DNA of 64,000 nt from Sanderia malayensis (GCA_013076295.1 RQOL01000618.1:4154001-4218000); one strand, 5' to 3'. Positions 1 to 13,871 are shown, counted from the first letter of the stretch. Made by a program: numbers and translations. The notes: generated by a model not told the origin, from the sequence alone.

Positions 1-347
1 TAAAAAAATAGATTTCAGTACACTGGGTTTTTTCCATTCACAGCGAACGTTCACATCTCTACGGACTTTTTCAAAAATTTTCCTCACCAACATTATACTT
101 GCCGCGAACCAACCATGCATTTTTCAAAAATCAAGACAGAGAGCTCAGTCATATCCCACAATTTGGATCCGAGCCGAAGACAAGCATTATCGGCAGGCCT
201 TTTTTGCGCAGTTAACTGTAGAGACGTAAGGCTGGATATGTCTAAACTCTTCGTCCATGTTGATGAAGTCATCACGTTCGGAGTCAACAAACAACCACTT
301 CGAACGAGCGACGTGCAACCAACCAATCAAAACCGAGAACAGCTGAC
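1..347. other. Left edge, no recognised gene
   Basis: A plus-strand ORF begins with ATG at 115 and runs on into the element at 348. The minus strand also has a stop-free stretch over roughly 190-340 that becomes longer if the 348-676 insertion is ignored. Neither matches a family I recognise, so no gene is called. The base composition here is less AT-rich than the flanking several kilobases, which would fit an old coding or transposon remnant. Confidence 0.3.
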
Positions 348-676
348 CATAGGCGCCGACTTTTACTTTTCCCAGGGGGGCTCAAAATTAAAAAAAAAGT
401 GGAAAAGTAAAAAGGTAGAAAAATTCCCTGTCACTTTTAATAACGTACAATATACATATGTATTATGTATAATAAAGAAACAAAGCATTGCAATAAAACA
501 GATATAGCATCATGGTCTACAGTATCATCGGCTCAATTCTTTGATTAGTGTTTCTTTGATAAAATAAACGTGCTTTTTCAGATCCCAAACAAAATTCCCA
601 GAGGGGGCTGAGCCCCCCCATAGAAATTCCCAGAGGGGGCTTGAGCCCCCAAGCCCCCACGTAGTCGGCGCCTATG
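348..676. mobile_element. Short inverted-repeat element with 8-bp duplication (hAT-like MITE)
   Basis: The left end CATAGGCGCCGACT is answered by AGTCGGCGCCTATG at the right end. The sequence CAGCTGAC lies directly outside both ends (340-347 and 677-684), which is an 8-bp target-site duplication of the size made by hAT transposases. The interior has no transposase and holds two near-identical copies of a GAGGGGGCTGAGCCCCC type hairpin at about 601-650. It is a non-autonomous element. Confidence 0.75.
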
Positions 677-684
677 CAGCTGAC

Positions 685-3600
685 GACGACTCGTGCCGAC
701 AAACCATAACGAAAATGACCGATCGCTAACAACGATTCATTCAAAGTGATGGAGCACTGAAATTATAGCTCGTCGAAATGTTTTCTTCCATTTCTTTCTT
801 TTGTTGAAAGATCGATTGACGGAAAACGATTTTCGATAGTTGTTGCCATGTGCTTCTTGGTCAAAATCACATAAATCATAGCATGCATTTGTTTTTCGTA
901 GAATGCCCCTTTAAACACCCCAAACTTAATACCAAAGGCAAAAACAATTGGCAAAGTAAAATGTTACATGGAAAGCTTATCTTTTTCTTGGTAAAATGTT
1001 ATAAAACAAAGCAAAATGTAAAAACCTTCCAGTAGTTTGATAACTTTAAAAGACAACACGTCGTGGTAATTGAATAGGCGGATAATAGATTCCAACCAGG
1101 ATGGCTAGCTTTAAAATTATTCATTTATATTAGCCAGAGGGGGTGCATTTGCTGCCCATTCAATTTTGTTTGAATTCAATCAGATTATATTGAAAAATCA
1201 AATGCAAATATGCTTAAATCTTTGAATATCCATCAAAGATAGACAAATATCGACAAATTGGAAATGATTTTGAATTTTTATAACAGGATTCGCAACCTGT
1301 AATTAAAGTTTGCTAATACTTGAAACGATAAGACCGGTTTGGTTCCTTGAATAAACTTGCTATTGCAAACCTCGGTCTTTCTGGTAAATAATTCAATCAA
1401 AGTCTTCCTTTTTTGTCCACAAAAAGCACCTAAGAAGAACGCCGACGATAAATCAACTATCAACCAAAAACTGCAAATAACGTGAGAACATTTCCAACCT
1501 TAGACAAGAAATTATAAAGAAATAAAATGTTTCGTGAACATTTCTTCGATTTAACTCTTTGGACTGATATCAATAGTCTTAGAGACTCTCTATATGCCAT
1601 ATTATGCGATATGGTATTTCCAAACTCGACATTTTAAGAATACATGCTAAGAATGTTAAGCTTGGCTTCATTAAAATGTCGAATGATAGAAATGGTTGAA
1701 CAGAGATGAAGGCGTTACTCACGTAAAAACAGACTTCTCTGGGCGAATTTATTAAAGCAAAATTGTCTGCTCATAGCTTCAAAATTTCAGTATTGTTTAA
1801 TTGTTTCACTTGTAAGATACCTTTAACGTTGTGCTTCAGAAACACGTTTCGTTCAGTTCGATGCGATTGGCAGGCAATGATGTAATGAAGCATTTCCTTA
1901 CTCTGTTCTACAGGACACTGCTTTAGGAAAAAATATAGATAATACAAGATGTTTGGCTAGAACAGCTGCTCTGGTAGCTGTGACCAAGCCAGACGCATGC
2001 AATTTGAAGGAGAAAAGGCCAAAAAATAAAAAAAGTTGGATTTTTTAAGTAATCTGTGGCAAAAATGAATAAGGTTGAGTAATATCATGCCAATTGATTA
2101 TTGGCGTCTCAGTTCTTCTTTGTATCATAGAAACTAGGGAGAGATAATAAATAATATTTCAAGGCTCCCTAAATTTAATCAGTTTGGTTGTCCAAATAAC
2201 AAGAAAGAGAGCTTTTTCTCTGATTTAGATTATCTCACTTGCCATGGATATATTGCCTTACAATCTCCCTCTTTAATAGTTACAGATGTTTTTTCAAGTC
2301 ACGTGGCCACATGTCTGTTGTCTTACATTTCTTGTATAGTGAATAAATAATTTATCATTTATTTTATGCAAGAATATGCAAAACCCTCTTTCTCCTCGTC
2401 TCTTTGGCTCCACTGTCTGCCTATCGATATAAGATACTTCTAAACCTTTCTTTTTGTAGAGTTTAGTACAAATCCCTTTATCTATATTTACTTCTCCAGT
2501 CTTCGCCCATTCATTTCGATCTCTATTAAGAGACCTGCTCACAGTTCTATTCGAAAAGGGTTTTGCTTGAAATATAAATGCAAATTTCAATAGCTTATCG
2601 TTGATCTTTATCTCTTTGTCATCGTTTGCGATGTGAAGCTTATACCAAGACGAAATAGGCTGGGCTTGCTTAAGTGGTAAAATCTTTACTCGGTTCTTCC
2701 ATGTGAATGCTTTTTATGTCTTCCCAAGTTAACATGAATGAGAATTCTTGCAGTTCTAAAGCTCAATCATCATTTTTACACGCTTTCCTGTAACACGTTT
2801 TTCTTATAAAAATCTGGTTTGTGAGACAGTAGAACCGGATTTGTCAAAACGTTAAGAAAGTTCCAGTTCTGGATTATAAAAAACTTGCTATAAAAACGAA
2901 CGTGTGCCCAAATTAATAGCTAATCAGGCTAACATTTGTCAAAACAACGGAAATTGAAAAAATAAAGATGGAAAATATTGAGACGTTGTTAAAAGCTAGA
3001 TCAGTGCATTCTATAAAATGGTGCGCTCTCCTGTATAATAATAATAAAACAATCCATTATTTAAAATCCTCATTTATTTCACGATTGCCTTTCATTTGAC
3101 TTGCTATGAATTTCATCTTTGAATGACAGTGTTTCTATGGCTCTGGGTAGGCTGACTAAACAATGTTTTTATTTTTATCTGTAATCAACAATTTCATTTG
3201 GCGTGTTTAACAATAACGCACTGGTAGACACCAGTGGTTTGTCTTTCATGATAAGATTCGACGAATGCTAGAATACCACCCTACATGCAAGCATGCAATA
3301 CAGTAATAGGTGATAGGAGCTAATTTGAGAAGTTGTAGCTAATATAGAAAGTTCAATTTGCTTTTCAACGTTGAATAGATTTTGCTGGAATTTCTGTAGC
3401 CACATAGCTAATAGAAGTGAAAAGTATCTTATACAGAGCCGAATAAAATTTATATTTAATTGAACTATGTAACCACCGCAAGAATAATTTTATGATCATG
3501 TGTTACGCAGTCCATTTTGCCAACTCTTGTGCGTTTGGGGGGTTTGAAATTCGATGCTTATTATAATCACGTGTTGCCCCTGTTATCATTCTGGCCTCAG

Positions 3601-6600
3601 CAGGGCCTGCAGACCTATTTTTGTTAGTAATGACCAACACTTCACTCAACAGTGCACAACGAGCAAACTTGAGGTTTTCACAGCAATGAAGGAATTATTT
3701 CTCAAGGAAACGTGAAATATGATTAAAAAAACAGTAAAATTTTGGCAATCATCTTTCAGTTTGAGCACCGCAACTATTAATTCAGTATGCTTGTTTTGAA
3801 GATGATACTAAAGAACGAGTTATCGTGCCAGCAAACATGAATAAAAGAGTACTTTAGCCGAAAGAACTAATATAAATGGCTATAAATATTCAATATTCAT
3901 TGTGCTATTATATGAGAACATTGATTGATTTGCAGCAGAAACCAAATTAGTTCAATTTAATTTCAATATCATTTGGTCGGTAGTCTTTGTAAAACAAAAT
4001 AGAAGCAAAAGCATGATTTATCTTGAGGCGAGCCAAGGCTTTTATGCTGCGTACTTGCAAAGCCACCCGTTCAACTATTTCTTTGATAACATTCGTTGAT
4101 TTTGATATTTCATCTTCTCATGCGTTCTAAGTTTTGTGTTTCTGTAATAATTTATTGGGGAAGTAATTCATAAACGCCAGGATTCCGGCGGAACGATATA
4201 GCGGTTTGTGGCAATCGAGAACTCTCATGTTAGCACAGATTTGATAATTTTTAATTCGTTCAATTTGGAACAAAGTCGTCTGCAAAGCGGATAGGATTTA
4301 TTAAAATGTTCTTTGCATCCCAGTATCATTTTATTCAACATAAAAAGAAGCTTGGAACGAGCAAAACATTTTGAAGGAGTGCACGTATTGTATGTTAAAG
4401 TGTTATGCTTGAATAGGAAAAACTTGGAACAGATATTACTCGCAGAATATCCTGATTCCAAGTTCGTCTATAGACCATTGCATACTTTATAGATTATCTG
4501 ATAGTCCGATTGATAGTCTGAATTTCATTATTATTCAATTTCCTTTCATAAGTCGAAGCAATGTTTAACAATGTTTTATTCAGCTTACATGCATTTAAAA
4601 ATAAAACCTTTTGCCATAGAGAGGAGGATAAATTCTAAGATGTCTATATTCCATGATCATGTTATCAAGATGCTTGCTTTTCGGAGCTTTTTGAAGTACC
4701 AATTCTATTTCATAGCATTATTTGTTTATAAAAATCTCTCAGAAAAGGCACCTAGGGAAATGTTTTATTTGGTCACTTAACCGGCCATTGCAGGTAAATG
4801 CATTTAAAATGAAAAATAGGGAAATTACGTGTTCAAGGTCATTTAAAATCGATTATCAAATCAATTATTTCTCACCTGTCTTCAATTCAGCACAAATCTG
4901 TAGAACTTCCTTCAATAATCTTTGGCAAGGCTGGAACTTGAAATATGGCAAATTTTCTATGCAACTTTGTCAGTTGATGAGCAAAATTGTTGGAAAAGAC
5001 CAAATGAAAAGACCTTGTAGCTTTACAAATGAAAACGATAAAACCTATTCAACTTGCCATTTGATGTCTCTTGCAAACTCCTGTGTAAATATTAGGTGTT
5101 TCTACGGCAAAATGAATCGCTCCATCGAATGCAAAGAGTAAAGTAGGAGTTGATGATAAATTAATAATTCATCATGCTGTCTTCTTGCCTGCCAATCTTA
5201 TCTAGATTATGTCTTTTGTACGCTAATAGCTCGTCATCTTCTCAAATGCTATGTAAGACGAGGTACCTTAGAAGCCGATACCTGTTATCCATGTATTGTA
5301 TCATATCATATTTATGAAGTCTGTTCAAAATCGGCCTATATGTGGAAATGGGCTTCATTAGACCAATCCAGACCAACAGTAAAATACCTTTTCTATTTCT
5401 TAACGCTCTTCTCTGTTTATTTTCAATTGAGTGCACCCAAGTACACTGAATTTTAAGAACAAAAAAATTCCACTGTATGAAGAACTTTATCAAGTGCCAA
5501 AAGTCTTAACTTTCAAAATGATTAGGTAATGAAGGTTATTTTATCAGTTTCATAGTCAATTACTGATGCAAATTTGGCATGTTTCAGCAATTGTCCTTGA
5601 TAACATGTCTTCTATGCTATAATCTGCAACACAGTAAGATTACATTTTCAAAGTTGCTCTCAATGCTTATAACATTCTAAAGATTTCTTAACAATTTGGG
5701 CCTCGGGAGACCATCAGTGTCAACTTTCTCACAGACGAGTTTTTTTAAATTGAAATAACAAGCAAAGTGTTTGCTCTGTGGTTCTGTCGGAACTCGATAT
5801 TTAAAAATGCATGTAAGGCTCAGCTTTGAACAATGTTGTCTTCTTTGCCTCAGACTGTCTGGAAAAGGCAGCTGGACTGGACGTGTCAAACACTCAGCTA
5901 TGTATGTCGTTGTTTTGTAAGAAATTTACACTCGTTAGGCCGGGTTTATTTTGTTTAAAACGATTACTTATCATATCAATTCCTTCTTTTCCCTGTCATG
6001 TGCGGGTTTGTGTTGTCATTGCATTGTGGTGTTGTGACTGAATGATGTGCTGCATACACATTGTGCCAAGCCAAGCAAACAAGTAAACGGGAAAACTGGG
6101 GAGAGAAGGCATGGCGTTGGTTAACATATCGCCATAAAGTGAAGCTCGTTCTCATTTGATAAAGCTCTGGCCATTTCGTGCCTCATTTTGTATGACTTGA
6201 TAAAATGTACATTGTGAATAACATGCAATAGAAATATGACGATTTTGGAACCACGTGTTCTTTTGTGCAATAAGATTGGGGGAAGATTGCAAAATGATTT
6301 GCTTTTCATATTCCAAGCAGCGAACTTCCGTTTTGTTTCTTGTTTTCATTTTTGGAGAAATAAATCATTTATACTTAATGCAAAATATATTTGAATATTT
6401 GATGAAGTACATCCTGTTGTTACCCTTGGAGCATCTAGACAGAGTGGAAACGATCGAATTATATAATTAAATATAAATATAAAAGATAAATATATCTATA
6501 ATGACTATTTTATTTATATAAACTGCTTTTATCGAGTGAAATAAAATTCATCCAAAACACATCTGCCTTGCTTTTCATGATGATCATACGTGGGCCTGTA

Positions 6601-7799
6601 AATTGTTCGGCACAATTTGCCGACGACAAATGCAGCTGTGGTTTCTTATCAAACATGTGCAAAAGATTTCAATTATTTCCTGTTTATTCTTTTTACATCG
6701 ATTTTGCATTGCAGCAGCTAAACATTTCAGCTGGGGATGTTTTCCTATTTCTTCGATCTTTAAGGATAGTTTTCTGACGTGCAGAATTTTGCCGAATGCA
6801 GCGTATAGACGGTAAAAAATACACAGCACTACGCTACTGCTGTGTTGTGTGCGAGCGCTCTAATCGAGCAACTGAGAATAAACATTAGATGACTAAGATT
6901 TGAAAGCAGTATGTGGACTAAATGCTTTTGCTGATATTATTTGACACTATTTTTAATTCTAATTAGAACGAGGGCTCCCACCCCTAACATTTTTCAGGGG
7001 GAAAACTGATCCCTTAGAACCCCAGCTACACACTTTTCTATGAGAAGATATATAATAGGGAATATCGAGGCTCAAAATGACCAAAATGCAATGGAAATTT
7101 AAGAATAACAATGAAAAAATAGAGACTCAACACAAGTCAAGGCATTCTTATGAAAAGCGCATGGTTATACCATCATGATTTCATCATTTATTTTTTCCAT
7201 GCTGTCACTTGCTTTTTCGCTACACCATCTTGAACATAATCACATTTTCGTTATTATTATTTCAACTGCATCACCAAGATATTCATGTGAGCTGAGATTA
7301 ATGCTCCCATATGTGCAAGCACACTATCAACATACAGTAATTATGATCAATGATTATGTTTAAGAACAGCCATCTGTCAATGGTGGCTAAATTATTATCT
7401 TTCCCGATGCGAGCCGCACACATCTTAAAAACATACAATTATGTGATGCGAAACTCGATTATCTGTTCTCATCAATATGTGTATATCGAGCGCAATTCCA
7501 ATTTATCATGTCAAATAGCTCAATTATAAAGAGTTCTGTTTTCATACTTCACCTCAGTGACCGTGACCTGTTGCTGTTAAATGAGTTTGCTTTGATTTGC
7601 AGCATCTGTGATTCTTCCTCATACCAGGGCGAAAATAAAAATTCTGCTTCAAGAATGTTATACATCAAAGTAAACCTTCAGTTCAACCTATCATTCTTTC
7701 TCACTAAACCTACATTTTTTGACAATTCACAATATGTCACTTACGCAGAGGGCATCAACTAACCGCCGGCTGCGTTTATTAAATTTTGAACTTCAGGCA
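685..7799. other. Gene-free AT-rich stretch
   Basis: About 7 kb with only short unsupported ORFs on both strands. I see no conserved domain, no chain of splice sites in consistent phase, no RNA gene and no long repeat. It could contain untranslated exons, distal regulatory DNA or decayed transposons that cannot be recognised by eye. Confidence 0.5.
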
Positions 7800-7802
7800 T
7801 AA

Positions 7803-8431
7803 AGCCTAGTATCCATATAGTCGTTGAGGGTCGTTGAGGGTCTTTGGCAGTCTTTGGGAGTCGCTGAAAAGATTAACAATCACGCAGAGACCTGTCAAAA
7901 ATTGATTTTAATCCTTCCAGCGACCCAAAACGACTGGGTCTTTGAGGGTCGTCGAGATAGAAAAGTTTCTATCTCAGCGACCCTCAACGACCGTCAACAC
8001 CTATAAAACGACTGAGAATCCTTTGATTTATGGTAATATGATATGTTTCCTTGCCAAAGTACAAATGCCAAATGCCACGTGGGGATATTTCGAGATATTT
8101 GACTCTCTAAAAATAGCAATTTTGGACCCTTAATTTTGTCTAAATTTATGGCAGAAGTATTCGGTCTTCTTACACACATGATATTTGCGAAAAACAACAA
8201 CAAAAATTCCGTGTGTGCCTCTGCCATGTTTCAAACGTATAAATTTGGCGCCACTTTGTTATTGTGCGCGCTTTCTTATCACATTCTCTCGACGACTGCG
8301 AAAGACTGCCAACGACCCTCAAAGACCCTCAACGACTATATGGATACACATCGCTGATCCTAATTTTCAGCGACTCATAAAGACTGCCAACGACCCTCAA
8401 CGACCCTCAACGACTATATGGATACTAGGCT
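7803..8431. mobile_element. Inverted-repeat element with TAA duplication (Harbinger-like MITE)
   Basis: The ends are AGCCTAGTATCCATATAGTC and its reverse complement, followed inward by a GTCGTTGAGGGTC type short repeat. TAA flanks both ends (7800-7802 and 8432-8434), the 3-bp TWA target duplication typical of PIF/Harbinger elements. The terminal motif occurs again inside at about 8296-8345, so the right end carries a second, internal copy of the terminus. No transposase is present. Confidence 0.75.
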
Positions 8432-9125
8432 TAACTTGCGGTCAAAGCGCCAGCTATGGGTTGTTAGAAAAAGCAGTGATCAGTTTAAAGCGATTTGAAA
8501 TTCGTTACATATGTACACCACAGCATGAATCAGGCTGCACTTAAGTCCAGGCGCAAAGCTACTAAAATGCGGTGATTAGTTCATTAAGCCAGTAACCACA
8601 CTTAAAGTGGAGCAGATTTAGCAATTTGAAAATACATTTATTCTAAGTTGTTGTTCTAATTTGTTCCGAACACCCATGTTAATCTACTTTGAACGGGCCA
8701 GAGAAACCCGATTAGAGAGCAAATAGCCGAGACTCAACTGCGCTTTGTAAGGTTGGATTGCCAGGTTCATCGATCTGTCTATTTTTCGAGAAAAAAACAC
8801 TGATGACAATGGTGACAATTCTTTTTGCATTCTTGATTGTCTCTAATTTGCATTATATATATCTTTATTTAGAGTAAAAACAAAAACAAAAGATGACATA
8901 AACAATAAATCAACGATTAAAGTTGAAACAAGTACAGTCACTATAAATTATCAATGTATCAAAAATCAAAACTGGAATGATCTTCTAACAGGCATATTGT
9001 AATGTGCGATGTTGAAATAATGTTGGAGTTGCCTTCAGAATGCTTGATGATGTATTTTTTTCACATTATCAGGTGTCTTCTGGCTCGCAGCCTCTGTTTC
9101 ACCGATCAAGCCTCGCATAGATGCA
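8432..9125 (-). other. Probable 3' UTR and downstream flank of the PAIP1-like gene
   Basis: This stretch holds no ORF with domain support. Read on the minus strand, AATAAA occurs at 8864-8869, about 260 bp past the stop codon, and is a candidate polyadenylation signal. No other element was recognised. Confidence 0.4.
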
Positions 9126-12100
9126 CTATAACTGACCAGACTCCTTGAGAAATTGCTCGAAATCGTCGTCGATTGGACTGCAAAAGAAACAAGGCAAAAT
9201 TGAAAATAATTCTTGGAGACTGGTGAGTTGTTTATCAAATTATTCAGTATATAGAGTCGAGAAATAGCTACACAAGATAAGGATATTTTAATAAAGCACA
9301 GAAAAATATAAATAAAAATAGTATAATTAGAAATAATAAGGTATAGGGCAGAATAGTATAGCAAAGGACAGTATAGCATAGTGTAGTATAGCAAGGCATA
9401 ACATAGAAAAGTGTAATATAGTATACAGGGGGGAGGGAGGTTGAAAAGGGGGCTCATGGACACTACTCAGTTTTGGATTTAGAAGAGGCAATTTTGGGTT
9501 TGAAAGAAGCACTTTTGCATAGTTTGCCAAAAAGTGGAAAGGAGGACATGGCCTCTCTGTGTCCCGGTTCGTGCGTTGCTGATAGTATAGCATAGTATAT
9601 GGCAGTATCGTTTCGCATGACATAGCGTAGTTGCCATAGGAAAATTTAAAACAGTATAACATAGTGTCGTGTAGTATATTTAATTAAGAATTCTTATAGA
9701 AAGCCATCCATATCAGTTTAAAGCGTTGAACGACAAAAACAAAGAGCATTGACGGCAGAGTCAACTAGTACGGAAGTTTTATCAATAAAACGCCATACTC
9801 GAATTGATCTTCGCCTCCATCATAATACTCGTTCCAATCTGCAAATCAAATGGGAGAAATTAAACGAAAGGTGTTCGCACAACGAAGAAAAGTTCGACAA
9901 TTATTGATTTATACATCAACAAATGTTCACGTACCAATAGTCGAATCAACTTGCGGAATGTGAGACGCTTCAGCCTTTAACTAAAAAAAAAAGGAACTTT
10001 ACGATAGAAATTGGATAAAAACGCATGAAATTGATAATCTCTAACATAGCAAAAAAGATTACTCTAGTAAAAAATTCCTTACACTAGTTACTTCAGCATC
10101 CCAATTTCGTAAGTGAAGCTTGTAAACATGCACAAGTCGAGATTTCAGTTTTTCACCACTGCAATAAAAGAATTTAACATGAAATTTAGAATAGAAGCAA
10201 GAAAGTAGACTAGTTCTTTGTTACTTGGAGTTTCATGCTTTCGCAACCATCAGACAGACTATAATGCGCATGAAATATGAAATCTGTCTGATGATTCGTT
10301 TTGCGACTGCGACTGTATGATGAATCTGTCTGATGAATCATGCATTACACTCTGTCTGATGATTGCAAAAGCATGAAACTCCGAGTGAGTAACAGAGAAC
10401 TAGTCTACTTTCTTGCTTCTATTATATTATTGCTCTGTACTTCTGTACATCGAGCACTGTGATGCCAGTATAGACAGTAAGAATAGGTAGATAATATGAA
10501 ATTTATGTATATATTGTATTGTAGCATAGCCAATAACAGGTTGGACCTCCCCTTCCATTGACCACAATTGGAGTTGACGTGTGACACGACCAACTAATGC
10601 AACACGTAAAAATAGTGTATTTCTATTCAAACCAATAAGATCTTGTGATATCATGGATCAAACCTGAAGCATATTATGTAAAGCAATTTAAAAAAAGACA
10701 GGCAGAAATTTGATTTTTAAACAGCGAGGCAACTCATTGAGAACATAATGGTACATCTATGCTTACTTTGGTAGATGTTGAAGCCACGTGTGGCTTACAG
10801 CATGATCATATACTTTTGTGAACATTATATCCACTTCAGCTATTTTTTCGTTGTGTTTGTGCTCGTCGAGGGTCGGTCCAATAAGCTAAACAAAACAACA
10901 ACATCTACTCAATCAAAGCAACACAAACAAAGAGATTTGATTAAACAGTTCAACATGTCATCATGTCACTACCACACTACCCTCTGATGGAGAAGGTCGG
11001 TGTGATTAACACAGACACTAATCAAATTAATAGAATGGTGACAACCTTGAGCATATTGACCAAACAGTTGATTGTAGTCTCATTCTCATGCTGAAGAAGA
11101 ATATAAATGGTTTCAAAAACCCCACGAAGGAAGGCTTTGAGCAATTGGCCATTTTTCTGCAAATAAATATACTAAAACATCAAATTAACAATCGCAATAA
11201 GCCATTGGGGAGCAATCAGAAGTTTCAAAGGAGGAATCAAAGAAGGTGGCTTTCTGATAAAAATTGCCATCAGGGGAACTAAAAAGATAGTGGGGTTGAA
11301 TAAAGTTCACGAAATCACTATGAAGGACATAGAATAGCATTAGCAAGACAAAATAAATTGATAGCAAGTAAATTGCATTTAAGTGAAGAAACAGATAATA
11401 ACAACACAAACCTGCATATTGCATAGTAGATCAGCAAATAGCATTGATAGTCCCAGTGCTCGAGGTAAACTTTCTTCTGATGGGTCTTTGAGTAAACTAC
11501 CAATACTTTCACATTCTCTTTGCAAACTAATAGTGTGTTCGAAATAGCAGATGTTAAGTAAGACCAAAATACAATAATAGAATAAAATATTTCTTTAGTT
11601 GAGGGTAAATTATACCATGCAGTGGTGCAGAGGACCATATGTTTAGTTCAGCATAATCTGAAAATTAGTTTTTAGTATGAAAATAGATGCCATTATATCA
11701 ATTTGTTATGATACCTGGGATAAAGACATCTCCGAAAGCTCAGTTTTTTATCTTCCATTTCCAATGTCCTTTCATCGTCATATTTACGAAATATTCTCAC
11801 AGCAGAGTAAAGAAAGTTTGGCTCTGAAATTGCCTGGAAGTCAAAATATTGGTTCCAATTTTTAAAACAAAGGCTTTTAATACCACAAGTAGGACACCCT
11901 TAAAAATAGCACATCTGTTTCAAAAAGCCTTTCAGTTAATGTGCTAAAGTGAAACCTCCTCATAATGGACTAGGTGTTCATTATAGTTCACATGGAGCAT
12001 ATGGAGGTTTATATGGAGTACTTACCTGTTCAATCAAAATTGTAACAAATGCATTCATGGTTTCCATACTTTTGATGCCACGTAAATTATCTGTGAAATC

Positions 12101-13372
12101 ATTGATTATGTAATCGTAATCGCCTGGAGATTCCGTCAATGTCCAAACTGTATTGTTGATTAGATCAATTATAAAGCCATCATCGCTGTCTTCAAAAATA
12201 AAATAAAAATAAAATACAATAACAATATCAACAGGCTGCAAATTGTTGCAAACAAAATAATCTCTCAAGCAGGAATCTTAGAAGAAGGACACCAGGGCAT
12301 GTACGCAAAATATTAAGAAAACAAAGCAAAGTAATCATTTCTGTGCCCCCTAGTCGTAAAAGGCTTTTTATATCCATGCTTTCAAGTATTAAACTGCAGA
12401 ATTTCACCCCTGCAGTGAGCAATACAAAATAAAAGACAACAAAAGTTTAAAAGCTCTTGTACATCAGATATTTTGTTGAAAATTGCCATTCTTTCAAAGA
12501 ATTGCAATTTTGAAGCAATACTGGCACAAAGTTCAAGTATCCTTCTATATGCAGTTAAACCTCAAAAATTGACAACCAGTGAATCAAAATTTTCATATGA
12601 TTAAATCAATTTTTCATTTTTTCTATTTTGAAATACTTTTGTATGAATCAGGTTTGATCCTTGAAGCCTTTCTAAATCAAGCATATTTCTTCATAGTTCT
12701 TATTTGATCATTCCATTGCTTCTTCATTGTTAATATCTATTACGCATGCCCCCACAAAAGGATTCCTTAGGCTGTTGCTTTTCGAGGTTCAATTTCAGTT
12801 ATAAGCAGGTTTACCTTGCTGATTGAAATGTTCACCCTGCTTGATTTCAGTTTCAGCATCTTGAAAGGTGTCAGTAATAACACCTTGTCGTGGGACAAAC
12901 TCTTCACAATATACACTCTTTAGAAGAACAGGGTCAAAACTGAAAAGATTTACTGGCTTTTCCTCTGCTGTGCTACCATGAATCAAATTCTTCCCTGCAT
13001 CAGTTTTCTTAGCATCAGCATTGCCCTTGGGATCTAGCTCCTCAGCTTTAGCAGTGACAGTTTCTATGGGGTTCACATGATGATCTGAAAATGACAGTAA
13101 AATCTCTATTTATCACACAGTCACCAAAACAGGTAGGATATATAGACTGGCAACTGTGTAAAAATTGAGAAATGTAGAAGTAAGTATTTTCTGTTGTTCA
13201 TACGCTGACAATTAAGATCATTTTAAAATTCGCTTTTGTCAAAATCACCTTCAACATGCGAGACTTCGCATTTTGCCCTCGGCACAACTTCACCAGAAAT
13301 TCTTTTCAAATGCGCCAAAGTGCGACCTCTACCCACTACATTAAACGATTTGTTAATATTTTTACCAGCCAT
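9126..13372 (-). CDS. PAIP1: PAIP1-like poly(A)-binding protein-interacting protein (MIF4G)
   Basis: Eleven coding exons read on the minus strand: 13372-13249, 13084-12815, 12189-12026, 11833-11715, 11526-11412, 11156-11046, 10885-10767, 10158-10083, 9980-9935, 9838-9799 and 9177-9126. All phases agree and give 411 residues. Residues about 92-107 (DPVLLKSVYCEEFVPR) align with the PAM2 motif by which PAIP1 binds PABPC1, although the motif is degenerate. Residues about 133-330 form a MIF4G HEAT-repeat domain (TESPGDYDYIINDFTDNL, EPNFLYSAVRIF, LGLSMLFADLLCNMQ). The C-terminus is acidic (DPIDDDFEQFLKESGQL), like the PABP-contacting tail of PAIP1. The known role is stimulating translation by bridging eIF4A/eIF3 and PABP in the cytoplasm. 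The start is the only in-frame ATG, with a good Kozak context. The donor chosen for exon 10 is the least certain. Confidence 0.85.
9330..9690. repeat. Degenerate TATAG-type tandem tracts in intron 10 of the PAIP1-like gene
   Basis: Two blocks (about 9330-9430 and 9580-9690) consist of irregular repeats of GTATAGCATAG-like words. They are separated by a stretch of normal composition. The ORFs they create are tyrosine and leucine rich and are by-products of the repeat. Confidence 0.7.
10194..10419. mobile_element. 226-bp inverted-repeat element with TA duplication (Tc1/mariner-like MITE)
   Basis: GAAGCAAGAAAGTAGACTAG at the left is inverted at the right (CTAGTCTACTTTCTTGCTTC). The arms extend about 60 bp through GGAGTTTCATGCTTT, and TA lies outside each end. 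The centre holds several copies of ATCTGTCTGATGA in both orientations. It sits in intron 7 of the PAIP1-like gene. The element could fold into one long hairpin in the pre-mRNA. Confidence 0.75.
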
Positions 13373-13871
13373 TATCACATCATAGCAACTGAGGTGTCGA
13401 AATTCAGAAGGAAAAAGAAAAGACTTGCTTAATGCTTGCTTGTGAATGGAGAAAAAGGCGAAATCTTCGCGAGGACTTTCGAAATTCGAAATCAAATTCT
13501 GTTGTTGTTGTTGTTGCAGTGTTTCGATTCGAGGCGGAGGAAAAGAAGGAGAAGCAAGTGTCTTGAAATGAAATTTCTTTTCAAGAATTGCAATGCGAAG
13601 TAATGAAGCAAAGTGAGTGGGCTGCTTCTAAGAAGGCCTTGTGAAATATGGCATGTTTTTCTGTAGCTCAGTATCTCACTGGACGAGGCGGGAAATTTTG
13701 TTGGCATGGCTCATTAAAGCAGGCCGCTTGACCAATCCAATCCAGAGTCGGTCGGTTTACTAACGAAAGTAGGACAAGACGGAAGGCAACTTGGGAAGAA
13801 ACGGTAAAAGGAACAAGTTCAAGTCTCGAAAGCAACTGCAATTGTAAGTTTTATTTTGTCTTCTTTTAAAC
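13373..13871. promoter_or_regulatory. Upstream region of the PAIP1-like gene, possibly bidirectional
   Basis: This segment lies between the PAIP1-like start codon and the inverted repeat. It contains a GTT microsatellite at 13500-13517. On the plus strand a consensus donor (ATT followed by GTAAGT at about 13849) could end a non-coding first exon directed towards the inverted repeat. No TATA box was seen. A divergent promoter is an inference. Confidence 0.35.

Noticed and set aside
9035..9662. Minus-strand ORFs of 142 and 111 codons rich in Tyr and Leu
   Set aside because: Produced by the TATAG repeat tracts in PAIP1 intron 10; part of one overlaps the true last exon in another frame.
13492..13707. 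71-codon minus-strand ORF upstream of the PAIP1-like start
   Set aside because: No domain, and its Asn run comes from the GTT microsatellite. At most it is an upstream ORF in the 5' UTR.
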